DNA of 22,840 nt from positions 1 through 22,840 of the forward strand of contig JAEXVC010000166.1 in the NCBI GenBank assembly GCA_023406715.1, in the 5' to 3' direction. The notes under the pieces are model-generated. The model was given only the letters and a program-made list of their open reading frames with translations, had not been told where the DNA came from and did not search any database. Source of the stretch: Bacteroidota bacterium (GTDB lineage: Bacteria; Bacteroidota; Bacteroidia; Bacteroidales; Tenuifilaceae). Positions within the stretch are counted from its first letter, which is position 1. Each line of letters opens with the position of its first letter. This document shows, in pieces, positions 10,204-16,792 of this stretch. Both the position numbers and the translations under genes were made by a program.

Positions 10204-12057
10204 CTATTTGCCCTCCAAAATATTGTTAAACTTATCAACCAATTCAACCACAGTGAAAGGAAGACCCTGAACCTTGTTAAACTGTATGTAATTGAACTCC
10301 TGGAAGTTCGTGCGTAAGTAATTGGCAAACTGACCCATATTCAACTCGCAAACAACCAATTTCTTGTAACGCTTAAATACTTCGCGAGTATTTTTTGGAA
10401 GTGGGTTAATATAGTTAAACTGACATAGTGAAACGCTCTTACCAGCTGCGCGCATCTCCTGAACGGCAGTTAAAAGATGTCCGTGAGTTCCGCCCCATCC
10501 AATTACAAGTAAATCGCCCTCTTTATCACCATAAACCTCTTGCTCTGGAATAAACTCCTCAACGCGTTTTACCTTCGCTGCGCGAATATCAGTCATACGT
10601 TGGTGGTTCATCGGATCGTGCGATACAGAACCTTTAATGAAATCCTTCTCCAAACCACCTACACGGTGAGCAATACCTTTTTTACCAGGGAAAGCCCAAC
10701 CACGAGCCAAACGTTTTTCGTCGCGTGCATATGGCATGAAATTCTCGGTTCCTTCAGGAACAATTGGAGGGTTAATTGCAGGGTAATCCTTCATACTTGG
10801 AATACGCCAAGGTTCTGAACCATTTGCAATAAAACCGTCGGTAAGAAGGATTACAGGGGTCATATGCTCCATGGCAATCTTCCCTGCCTGAAATGCAAAA
10901 TCGAAGCAGTTACTTGGAGTGCTAGCAGCAATAATCACCATTGGAGCCTCGCCATTACGGCCATAAAGCGCTTGGTTTAAGTCAGATTGCTCTGTTTTAG
11001 TTGGTAATCCAGTAGAGGGTCCTCCACGCTGAACGTTAACAATAACCATGGGTAATTCTGTCATAACCGCTAAACCTAAAGCCTCTGCTTTAAGTGATAG
11101 TCCCGGACCCGATGTTGATGTAACAGCAAAATTCCCAGCATAAGCAGCGCCAATAGTAGTACAAATACCGGCAATTTCGTCCTCTGCCTGAAGAGTTTTA
11201 ACACCAAGATCCTTACGCTTAGCTAGTTCAATAAGCACATCTGTAGCAGGTGTAATAGGATACGACCCGCAGAATAAAGGCAGATTGGCCTTTTCAGCAG
11301 CGGCTATCAACCCCCATGCTGTAGCAGTATTCCCATTGATTGTTCTATACTTACCCTTAACTCTTGAATCGGCAGGCTTAATGGTGTATGTATTAGGGAT
11401 AGCATGAATATTTCCCGCGTAGTTATATCCGTCGCGAAGAACTTTCTTATTTGCCTCAACAATCTCCGGTTTCTTTTTAAACTTAATTTCGTAGTACTTC
11501 TCAGTGAAGTTTAATGGACGGTCGAAAATGTAATAAACCATACCAAGCGAGAACATATTCTTACTACGAACAATGCTCTTATTGTCCAAACCACTATCCT
11601 TTAAGCTTTCCTTGGTAAGTGTGGTGATGGGAGCATTAATAATTTTGAAATCCTGTAGGTTAAGCTCAGTTACTGCATCAAGAGTTTTGTAACCAGCACG
11701 CTGATAGCCTTTCTCGTTGAACTGATCGGCATCAACAATAATCATCCCACCTTTTTTCACCCATTTAGCATTGGCCTTTAGGGCTGCGGGATTCATTGCG
11801 ACAAGTACATCGCAAAAATCGCCCGGGGTGTTTACCTTTTGGTTTCCAAGATGTACCTGAAAACCTGATACTCCACCAACTGTTCCTTGAGGTGCACGAA
11901 TTTCCGATGGATAATCGGGGAATGTGTTTACACCATTACCAAACAATGCTGATGCATCGGCAAATAGTGTTCCTGTAAGTTGCATTCCATCTCCGGAGTC
12001 GCCGGAGAATCGAACAACTACATCGTCCAATTCCTGGACACTTTTTTGTTTATCCAT
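10204..12057 (-). CDS. korA: 2-oxoglutarate:ferredoxin oxidoreductase, fused gamma-alpha subunit
   Basis: This 617-residue subunit joins the gamma domain (about 1-200; starts with VVRFSGDSGDGMQLTG and has the APQGTVGGVSGFQVH stretch) to the alpha domain (about 240-610; GSYPITPATD at 264-273, substrate/CoA part). The fused order gamma-alpha is the form found in many Bacteroidota and archaea-like Kor enzymes; in other bacteria the parts are separate genes. With KorB it forms the cytoplasmic enzyme feeding electrons to ferredoxin. No separate ferredoxin-like delta subunit gene follows, so a free ferredoxin is the probable acceptor. The gene is first in a two-gene operon and is divergent from the carbonic anhydrase gene across 237 bp. 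Confidence 0.95.
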   Translation of the reverse strand: MDKQKSVQELDDVVVRFSGDSGDGMQLTGTLFADASALFGNGVNTFPDYPSEIRAPQGTVGGVSGFQVHLGNQKVNTPGDFCDVLVAMNPAALKANAKWVKKGGMIIVDADQFNEKGYQRAGYKTLDAVTELNLQDFKIINAPITTLTKESLKDSGLDNKSIVRSKNMFSLGMVYYIFDRPLNFTEKYYEIKFKKKPEIVEANKKVLRDGYNYAGNIHAIPNTYTIKPADSRVKGKYRTINGNTATAWGLIAAAEKANLPLFCGSYPITPATDVLIELAKRKDLGVKTLQAEDEIAGICTTIGAAYAGNFAVTSTSGPGLSLKAEALGLAVMTELPMVIVNVQRGGPSTGLPTKTEQSDLNQALYGRNGEAPMVIIAASTPSNCFDFAFQAGKIAMEHMTPVILLTDGFIANGSEPWRIPSMKDYPAINPPIVPEGTENFMPYARDEKRLARGWAFPGKKGIAHRVGGLEKDFIKGSVSHDPMNHQRMTDIRAAKVKRVEEFIPEQEVYGDKEGDLLVIGWGGTHGHLLTAVQEMRAAGKSVSLCQFNYINPLPKNTREVFKRYKKLVVCELNMGQFANYLRTNFQEFNYIQFNKVQGLPFTVVELVDKFNNILEGK

Positions 12058-12170
12058 AAAAAGATAAATTAGATTTTTGTTATGCCGATTTCAGCAATGC
12101 AATAGATAAAACATTTGCACACCACTGAAAATAAGCATTTCAATTAACTCAAATATTTTATTTAATGATG

Positions 12171-12198
12171 CAAAATTAGGCATTTTTAAACACAGCAA
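12171..12198 (-). promoter_or_regulatory. Candidate promoter for korAB
   Basis: On the minus strand TAATTTTG (12178-12171) is a full match to the TAnnTTTG -7 box. A TTG lies 17 bases upstream (12198-12196), slightly closer than the usual 19. The predicted leader is about 105 bases. Confidence 0.35.
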
Positions 12199-12221
12199 TC
12201 GATTTAAAACATATTTTACGA

Positions 12222-12245
12222 CATATTTATGTAAATATGATTTTG
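12222..12245 (+). promoter_or_regulatory. 18-bp inverted repeat overlapping candidate carbonic anhydrase promoter
   Basis: CATATTTA-TG-TAAATATG is a perfect 8-bp-arm inverted repeat (12222-12239). Its right edge overlaps TGATTTTG (12238-12245), a one-mismatch -7 box for the gene starting at 12295. The position fits an operator, but the arms are AT-rich and the -33 box is weak (TTTA), so this is a candidate only. Confidence 0.35.
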
Positions 12246-12294
12246 GAATAAAATCCTAAAACAACTTAATTTTACAAAAAAAACTGCACTCAAA

Positions 12295-12816
12295 ATGGCT
12301 ATTATTAAAACACTAAGGGGGGTTACTCCCAAAATAGGAAAAAACTGCTTTATTGCTGAAACTGCGGTAATTATTGGGGATGTTGAAATTGGTGATGATT
12401 GCAGCATTTGGTATGGTGCAGTTATCCGTGGAGATGTTAACTCAATTAGAATTGGGAACAGAGTGAATATTCAGGATAATGCTGTTCTACATACAACATA
12501 TCAGAAAACCACCATCAAAATGGGTGATGATGTGTCCGTAGGGCACAACGTAATTGTTCATGGTGCTGAGGTTCAAAACGGAGCGTTACTGGGAATGGGA
12601 AGCACTGTTATGGATAACTCCATTATTGGCGAGGGTGCCATTGTTGCAGCAAACGCATTGGTTCTCGAAAACACAAAGGTTGAAGCAGGTACAATATACG
12701 CTGGTGTCCCCGCTAAGTTTGTAAAAAAAGTTGACCCTGTCTTAAGCCGCGATATGAACGAGCGAATTGCCCGCAACTACCTGTTCTATTCTGGTTGGTA
12801 TAAGAATGATAAGTAA
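12295..12816 (+). CDS. Gamma-class carbonic anhydrase family protein
   Basis: The 173-residue protein is a left-handed beta-helix built of hexapeptide repeats, followed by a C-terminal helix. The three zinc histidines of the gamma carbonic anhydrase family are in place: His66 (VLHTTY), His84 and His89 (VGHNVIVHG). The RGD stretch at 45-47 and Gln60 also match. It should act as a cytoplasmic trimer that interconverts CO2 and bicarbonate, although members of this YrdA/PaaY/CaiE-like group are not all active. It is divergent from korA; a bicarbonate/CO2 enzyme next to an oxidoreductase that releases or fixes CO2 is a sensible pairing, but co-regulation is only inferred. A 128-bp gap separates it from the following cluster. 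Confidence 0.93.
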   Translation: MAIIKTLRGVTPKIGKNCFIAETAVIIGDVEIGDDCSIWYGAVIRGDVNSIRIGNRVNIQDNAVLHTTYQKTTIKMGDDVSVGHNVIVHGAEVQNGALLGMGSTVMDNSIIGEGAIVAANALVLENTKVEAGTIYAGVPAKFVKKVDPVLSRDMNERIARNYLFYSGWYKNDK

Positions 12817-12944
12817 AACAACTCATATTAAATATTTAACCCATAAATTGATATAAAACAATCTACATATATTTTCCTTTAGATGTAAAAGCTATAAATT
12901 GCCTTTAAACGTTTTACCAAAGTTACTATTAAACTTTTAAGGGT

Positions 12945-13409
12945 ATGAAAAATTTATTAGTGCTAATTCAACTTTTAATTGCTGTCCCGCTTTTTTCACA
13001 AAGCATATCAAAACTCGACAGTACTCTTTGGTATAATAACTATAATAAAGCGTTAGAAGTTGCTAAGTCAGAAAATCATCCAATTCTAATTGTTTTTAGT
13101 GGTTCAGACTGGTGCAAACCCTGTATAAAGCTCAGAGAGCAAATACTGGTTAAACCTGAATTCGCTAATTGGGCTAAGAGCAATGTGGTATGCATAACAG
13201 CCGATTTCCCAAAGCAAAAAAAGAATGCATTAAGCCCATTGCAACAAAAACAGAACGATGCTTTGGCTGAGAAATTTAACCCTAAAGGAGTTTTCCCCTT
13301 AGTTGTAGTACTTAACACTAACGAAAAGGTTCTTGGATTCAAAACCTTTGAAGATGTAACACCTGAGCAGTTTACTAAGGAACTAATGGAATTAATAAAT
13401 AAAAAGTAA
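12945..13409 (+). CDS. Exported thioredoxin-like protein (WCKPC)
   Basis: The 154-residue product starts with a signal peptide (MKNLLVLIQLLIAVPLFSQ), then a thioredoxin fold with the redox motif WCKPC (Cys57, Cys60) and the cis-proline loop GVFPLVV (Pro118). It resembles the thioredoxin_7/DUF255-like single-domain periplasmic thioredoxins rather than cytoplasmic TrxA. It opens a five-gene cluster: the next gene starts 2 bp after its stop. In the periplasm it probably keeps cysteines of a partner reduced or handles disulfides; the DUF4266 lipoprotein, with a Cys-x-Cys tail, is the obvious candidate partner within the cluster. That pairing is inference. Confidence 0.9.
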   Translation: MKNLLVLIQLLIAVPLFSQSISKLDSTLWYNNYNKALEVAKSENHPILIVFSGSDWCKPCIKLREQILVKPEFANWAKSNVVCITADFPKQKKNALSPLQQKQNDALAEKFNPKGVFPLVVVLNTNEKVLGFKTFEDVTPEQFTKELMELINKK

Positions 13410-13411
13410 TT

Positions 13412-14176
13412 ATGAAAAAGATACTTTTTATTATAGCAATTATGCTTACATCAACTGGTGTTAGTTTTGCTCAAGCCATCGCTGGTTCGGTTACATTTAC
13501 AGTAACCACAGTATCCGAAGGAGGAACCTATTCTCCCAACAATATTGTAGCGATTTGGATAAAAAATTCGTCGGGTACCTTTATCCGTTCCATGAAAGTT
13601 ATGGCTGCAACAAGAATACAGTACCTTTACCAATGGAAAACATCCTCAAGCCTTAATAAAGTTGATGCTATTACAGGGGCAACCTTAACAAGCCACCAAA
13701 CCCATACAGTTACATGGAATTGCAAAGACTTAAGTGGTAATACTGTACCCGATGGTGATTATCAGTTCTGGGTTGAATATACCGATAAAGATGCCCAAGG
13801 TCCATATACAAACTACACCTTCACCAAAGGAGCATCACCAGTATCAACTAATTTCACAAATCAATCGTACTTCATTAATGCCTCAGTAACTTACACACCC
13901 TCACCAACAGGCATTACAACACCCAAACAACTTCCTGCAACTGTTTACAAAGAGTCAGGCACAAACCGTTATATCTTTGAGGTACCCACAACTAAAGCCG
14001 AAAATGTCCTTTTTAGAATTTACAATGTATTGGGTCAATTAATATATGAAACACAAAACTATTCTGATGATGGAGAAACACGTAGGTTAATATGGAATAG
14101 CCCTAACTCCTTAAATGAAATTTACCTCTACCAAATTGAAAGTGGCGACAAAACATACAGCGGAAAATTCCATTAA
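13412..14176 (+). CDS. DUF2271 protein with flavinylation motif and T9SS-like C-terminus
   Basis: The 254-residue product has a signal peptide (MKKILFIIAIMLTSTGVSFAQ) and a DUF2271 domain (about 25-140) recognised by SPNNIVAIWIKN, then DAITGATLTSH, then VTWNCKDLSGN and VPDGDYQFWVEYTD. DAITGAT (85-91) fits the ApbE acceptor consensus Dxx[ST]GAT, in which FMN is bound through a phosphoester to the last Thr, here Thr91. After a linker the last 80 residues (about 175-254) have FRIYNVLGQLIYE and a closing YLYQIESGDKTYSGKF strand, like the second half of T9SS type A sorting domains. The PNP start of that domain is not seen. The gene sits 2 bp after the thioredoxin gene and 14 bp before apbE. I infer a surface or periplasmic flavoprotein; its redox partners are unknown. 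Confidence 0.85.
   Translation: MKKILFIIAIMLTSTGVSFAQAIAGSVTFTVTTVSEGGTYSPNNIVAIWIKNSSGTFIRSMKVMAATRIQYLYQWKTSSSLNKVDAITGATLTSHQTHTVTWNCKDLSGNTVPDGDYQFWVEYTDKDAQGPYTNYTFTKGASPVSTNFTNQSYFINASVTYTPSPTGITTPKQLPATVYKESGTNRYIFEVPTTKAENVLFRIYNVLGQLIYETQNYSDDGETRRLIWNSPNSLNEIYLYQIESGDKTYSGKFH
13664..13690 (+). other. Predicted FMN attachment site (DAITGATLT)
   Basis: These codons encode residues 85-93 of the DUF2271 protein. The sequence matches the acceptor motif used by ApbE in NqrC/RnfG-type proteins, with Thr91 as the expected FMN-bearing residue. The transferase gene is immediately downstream. Confidence 0.8.
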
Positions 14177-14190
14177 AACCCTATAATCCA

Positions 14191-15231
14191 ATGAGATCAG
14201 CCTTATTAATTTCCCTTCTGTTACCTCAGTTAGTCTTCTCCCAGTTAAAACACAGAACTGAGATTATACTACTTATGGGCTCTAGGTTTGAAATTACTCC
14301 ATTTGCAAGTACTGACAAATTAGTTGAAGCCTCAATAGACTCTGCTGTTGCCGAAATAAGACGTATAGAAAGTGTGATCTCAGAATGGCAACCCAATAGC
14401 GAAATTAGCATTGTAAATAAAAATGCTGGTATTAAACCCATTAAGGTATCGAGCGAACTGTTTGGACTGGTAAAACGCAGCAAAAAAGTATCAGACCTCA
14501 CCAATGGGGCCTTCGATATCAGCTGGGCTGCAGCACGTAACCTATGGAAGTTCGATGGAACAATGAAATCTTTACCCGACAAAACCACGTTGGACTCTAT
14601 TGCAAATCTCATTAACTACCAGAATATCATACTCAACGATTCGGTTCAAACAATCTTCCTGAAAAACAAAGGAATGGCAATCGGAATGGGTGCTATTGGT
14701 AAAGGATATGCTGCGAATAAAGCAAAAATCATTATGCAAAAAATGGGAGTCGCTAACGGAATTGTTATTGCCGGTGGCGATTTGATAACATGGGGAAGTC
14801 CTTCTGAAGGTAAAAATTGGCCAATTGGAATTGCTGACCCTAAAGATCCTAGAAAATCAGTTGCGTGGTTTGAGATTGGTGAAGCGGCAGTAGTTACATC
14901 GGGCGATTATGAGCACTACGCTGTAATTGATGGTAAAAAATATGGCCACATAATAGACCCCCGAACCTGCTTTCCGGTAGAGGGATTGCATAGCGTAACA
15001 ATTATTTGTCCAGATGCTGAGATTGCCGATGCTTTAGCTACCTCAGTTTTTGTTCTAGGCAAAGAGAAAGGTCTTTCGTTAGTAAATCAACTTAAAGGAG
15101 TCGAGTGCGTGATAATTGATTTGGACGGTAATTTCTACTCATCAAAAGGAATTAACTTGAATAAATATCAGGTTGGACAACCTCAAACTAAGAATGCGTT
15201 TACCATTGGAAACAATAGACAGAAAAAGTGA
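14191..15231 (+). CDS. apbE: FAD:protein FMN transferase
   Basis: ApbE splits FAD and transfers the FMN half to a Thr/Ser of an exported protein, in the periplasm, using Mg. The 346-residue product has a cleavable signal peptide (MRSALLISLLLPQLVFSQ) and no lipobox. Family motifs are in order: SEWQPNSEIS (64-73), GAFDIS (106-111), GAIGKGYA (167-174), GGDL (195-198), TSGDYEHY (236-243), HIIDPRT (253-259) and ADALATSVFVLG (279-290, with the metal-site Asp280). One oddity is Cys260 where the family usually has Gly after DPRT. The gene follows the DUF2271 gene by 14 bp and its stop overlaps a possible GTG start of the next frame, so it belongs to the cluster. The DUF2271 protein is the only gene in the window with a clear acceptor motif and is the likely substrate. 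Confidence 0.95.
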   Translation: MRSALLISLLLPQLVFSQLKHRTEIILLMGSRFEITPFASTDKLVEASIDSAVAEIRRIESVISEWQPNSEISIVNKNAGIKPIKVSSELFGLVKRSKKVSDLTNGAFDISWAAARNLWKFDGTMKSLPDKTTLDSIANLINYQNIILNDSVQTIFLKNKGMAIGMGAIGKGYAANKAKIIMQKMGVANGIVIAGGDLITWGSPSEGKNWPIGIADPKDPRKSVAWFEIGEAAVVTSGDYEHYAVIDGKKYGHIIDPRTCFPVEGLHSVTIICPDAEIADALATSVFVLGKEKGLSLVNQLKGVECVIIDLDGNFYSSKGINLNKYQVGQPQTKNAFTIGNNRQKK

Positions 15232-15251
15232 TAAAACTTAAAGATACAAGT

Positions 15252-15482
15252 ATGGTTATCAATCCAAGAATATTCAGAAAACTATTATTGCTTTTGGCAA
15301 CAGGCTTACTTTTCACTTCGTGTGTAGCTGTGAAAGGATACCAAAAAGCTTACCTTAACGATGAAGATATGAAGTTAAGTTCCCTTCGACTTGAGGCCTA
15401 CGATAACTCCATTGAATCGTACCGCGAAGGTGCAAGTGGCGCTAATGGAGGCAAGACCGGAGGTGGATGCGGTTGCAATTAA
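15252..15482 (+). CDS. DUF4266 lipoprotein with Gly/Cys-rich tail
   Basis: The frame is open from a GTG at 15228 that overlaps the apbE stop. I prefer the ATG at 15252 because it gives a normal lipoprotein signal (MVINPRIFRKLLLLLATG, then LLFTSC) with the lipidated cysteine at residue 24. The mature protein is only about 53 residues and ends in the DUF4266 signature, a YREGASGANGG stretch followed by GGGCGCN, which gives a Cys-x-Cys pair two residues from the end. Such a tail could bind metal, hold a disulfide, or be a processing or modification site; none is shown by sequence. It lies between apbE and the DUF3570 barrel, the same order in which these families are often found together. It is probably anchored in the outer membrane or the periplasmic face. 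Confidence 0.85.
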   Translation: MVINPRIFRKLLLLLATGLLFTSCVAVKGYQKAYLNDEDMKLSSLRLEAYDNSIESYREGASGANGGKTGGGCGCN

Positions 15483-15511
15483 TGGTTTTCGACTAATCTA
15501 ACTCTGAGTAT

Positions 15512-16789
15512 ATGAGGAAGTTCTTGATTTTAGGTCTAACATTATTGAGCAATGTGGTTTTTGCTCAAACAGTGCCATTTAAAGTATTAACCGAAAAAGA
15601 GGTTAACTTCCTGTTCGATTACTACGAACAGAATGGTGACCATAGCCCTGTTACAGGAGGCGTTGGAACCGAAAAACTTAACTGTGCAGCCCCTTTAACC
15701 AATATCAATATTCCGTTCGATACAATTAACAACATCTCTGTAAATGTTGGGGTTGACTACTACAGTTCAGCATCATCGAACAGGGTAGACAGATTTGTTA
15801 GCAGTGCAAGTTCTCAATATCTATCTTCGGCTTCAAGTAATGATTTAAGAACCCATTTTGATATTTCGTACTCACGTAATAATCCACTTAAATTCTCGAG
15901 TAAGAGTTTGATGGTTGGGTTTAGCAACGAGTTCGATGTTAACTCGTACTCGGCAGGCTTACACTACACCAAGTCCGATGCTAATGAAAACAAACAATTT
16001 GGAGTTGGAGCCAATGTATTCTACGATGTTTGGAAGTTAATTTATCCGGGCGAAATACGCGATGGAGTAACCTACAGATTTGGGAATGACGAGGAAGATT
16101 ACGACACCGATCATCGGTTAACGTCAACCATAACACTATCTTATGCTCAAGTGGTTACAAAAAAATTACAATGGTTTATCACTACAGATATTGTTTACCA
16201 AAAAGGACTACTTAACACTCCATTCCATAGGGTTTACTTCGATGATGGACTCACCATCGACAACCCGGGCACCAACAATTCGCTTATTGCCAAAACAATG
16301 TTCATTGAGAAATTACCTAACTCAAGGCTTAAACTCCCCATTGGATTTAGACTAAACTACTATTTAAACGATTACATCATTACTCGATTCTTTTACCGGT
16401 ATTACTACGATGATTTTGGAGTAACCGCTCACTCCTTCAGTATTGAGTTGCCAATTAAGGTCACACCTTGGCTAATGGTTTACCCATTGTACAGGTATCA
16501 CACCCAAACCGCTTCCAAGTACTTTGCTCCATACGGGGAGCATCCATTAGATGCAGCATATCAGCCTACAGAGGCATACTATACCAGTGACTACGACCTA
16601 TCGGGCTTTACCAACAACAAGGTTGGAGGAGGCTTCCGGATTAGTCCTACCTATGGGTTGAAACGATGGAATTTTGCACAGAAACTAAACCTTACCTTCA
16701 AAAGCATTGAAGGAAGGTATGCACACTACAAAAGAAGCGATGGATTAACAGCAAACACCTTTAGTTTTGCACTTGGTTTTGTGTTCTAA
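15512..16789 (+). CDS. DUF3570 outer-membrane beta-barrel protein
   Basis: The 425-residue product has a signal peptide (MRKFLILGLTLLSNVVFAQ) and the DUF3570 hallmarks: HSPVTGGVGTEKL (44-56), an early strand followed by three SSASS repeats (85-89, 97-101, 105-109), then many amphipathic strands and the end FSFALGFVF with a terminal Phe typical of outer-membrane barrels. It has no TonB box or plug domain. It is the last gene of the cluster with thioredoxin, DUF2271, ApbE and DUF4266. By analogy with porin-electron-carrier conduits it might hold or expose the flavoprotein or the DUF4266 lipoprotein at the outer membrane, but that is inference. Its stop codon is only 3 bp from the stop of the convergent uvrA and no terminator lies between. 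Confidence 0.88.
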   Translation: MRKFLILGLTLLSNVVFAQTVPFKVLTEKEVNFLFDYYEQNGDHSPVTGGVGTEKLNCAAPLTNINIPFDTINNISVNVGVDYYSSASSNRVDRFVSSASSQYLSSASSNDLRTHFDISYSRNNPLKFSSKSLMVGFSNEFDVNSYSAGLHYTKSDANENKQFGVGANVFYDVWKLIYPGEIRDGVTYRFGNDEEDYDTDHRLTSTITLSYAQVVTKKLQWFITTDIVYQKGLLNTPFHRVYFDDGLTIDNPGTNNSLIAKTMFIEKLPNSRLKLPIGFRLNYYLNDYIITRFFYRYYYDDFGVTAHSFSIELPIKVTPWLMVYPLYRYHTQTASKYFAPYGEHPLDAAYQPTEAYYTSDYDLSGFTNNKVGGGFRISPTYGLKRWNFAQKLNLTFKSIEGRYAHYKRSDGLTANTFSFALGFVF

Positions 16790-16792
16790 AAA

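Noticed and set aside
12828..12839. 12-bp palindrome TTAAATATTTAA after the carbonic anhydrase gene
   Set aside because: Consists only of A and T in an AT-rich gap; expected by chance and not linked to a promoter.
12848..12877. TTG-N19-TATTTTCC as promoter of the thioredoxin/DUF2271/ApbE cluster
   Set aside because: Spacing is right, but the -7 box lacks the conserved final TG, so the match is too weak to list as a feature.
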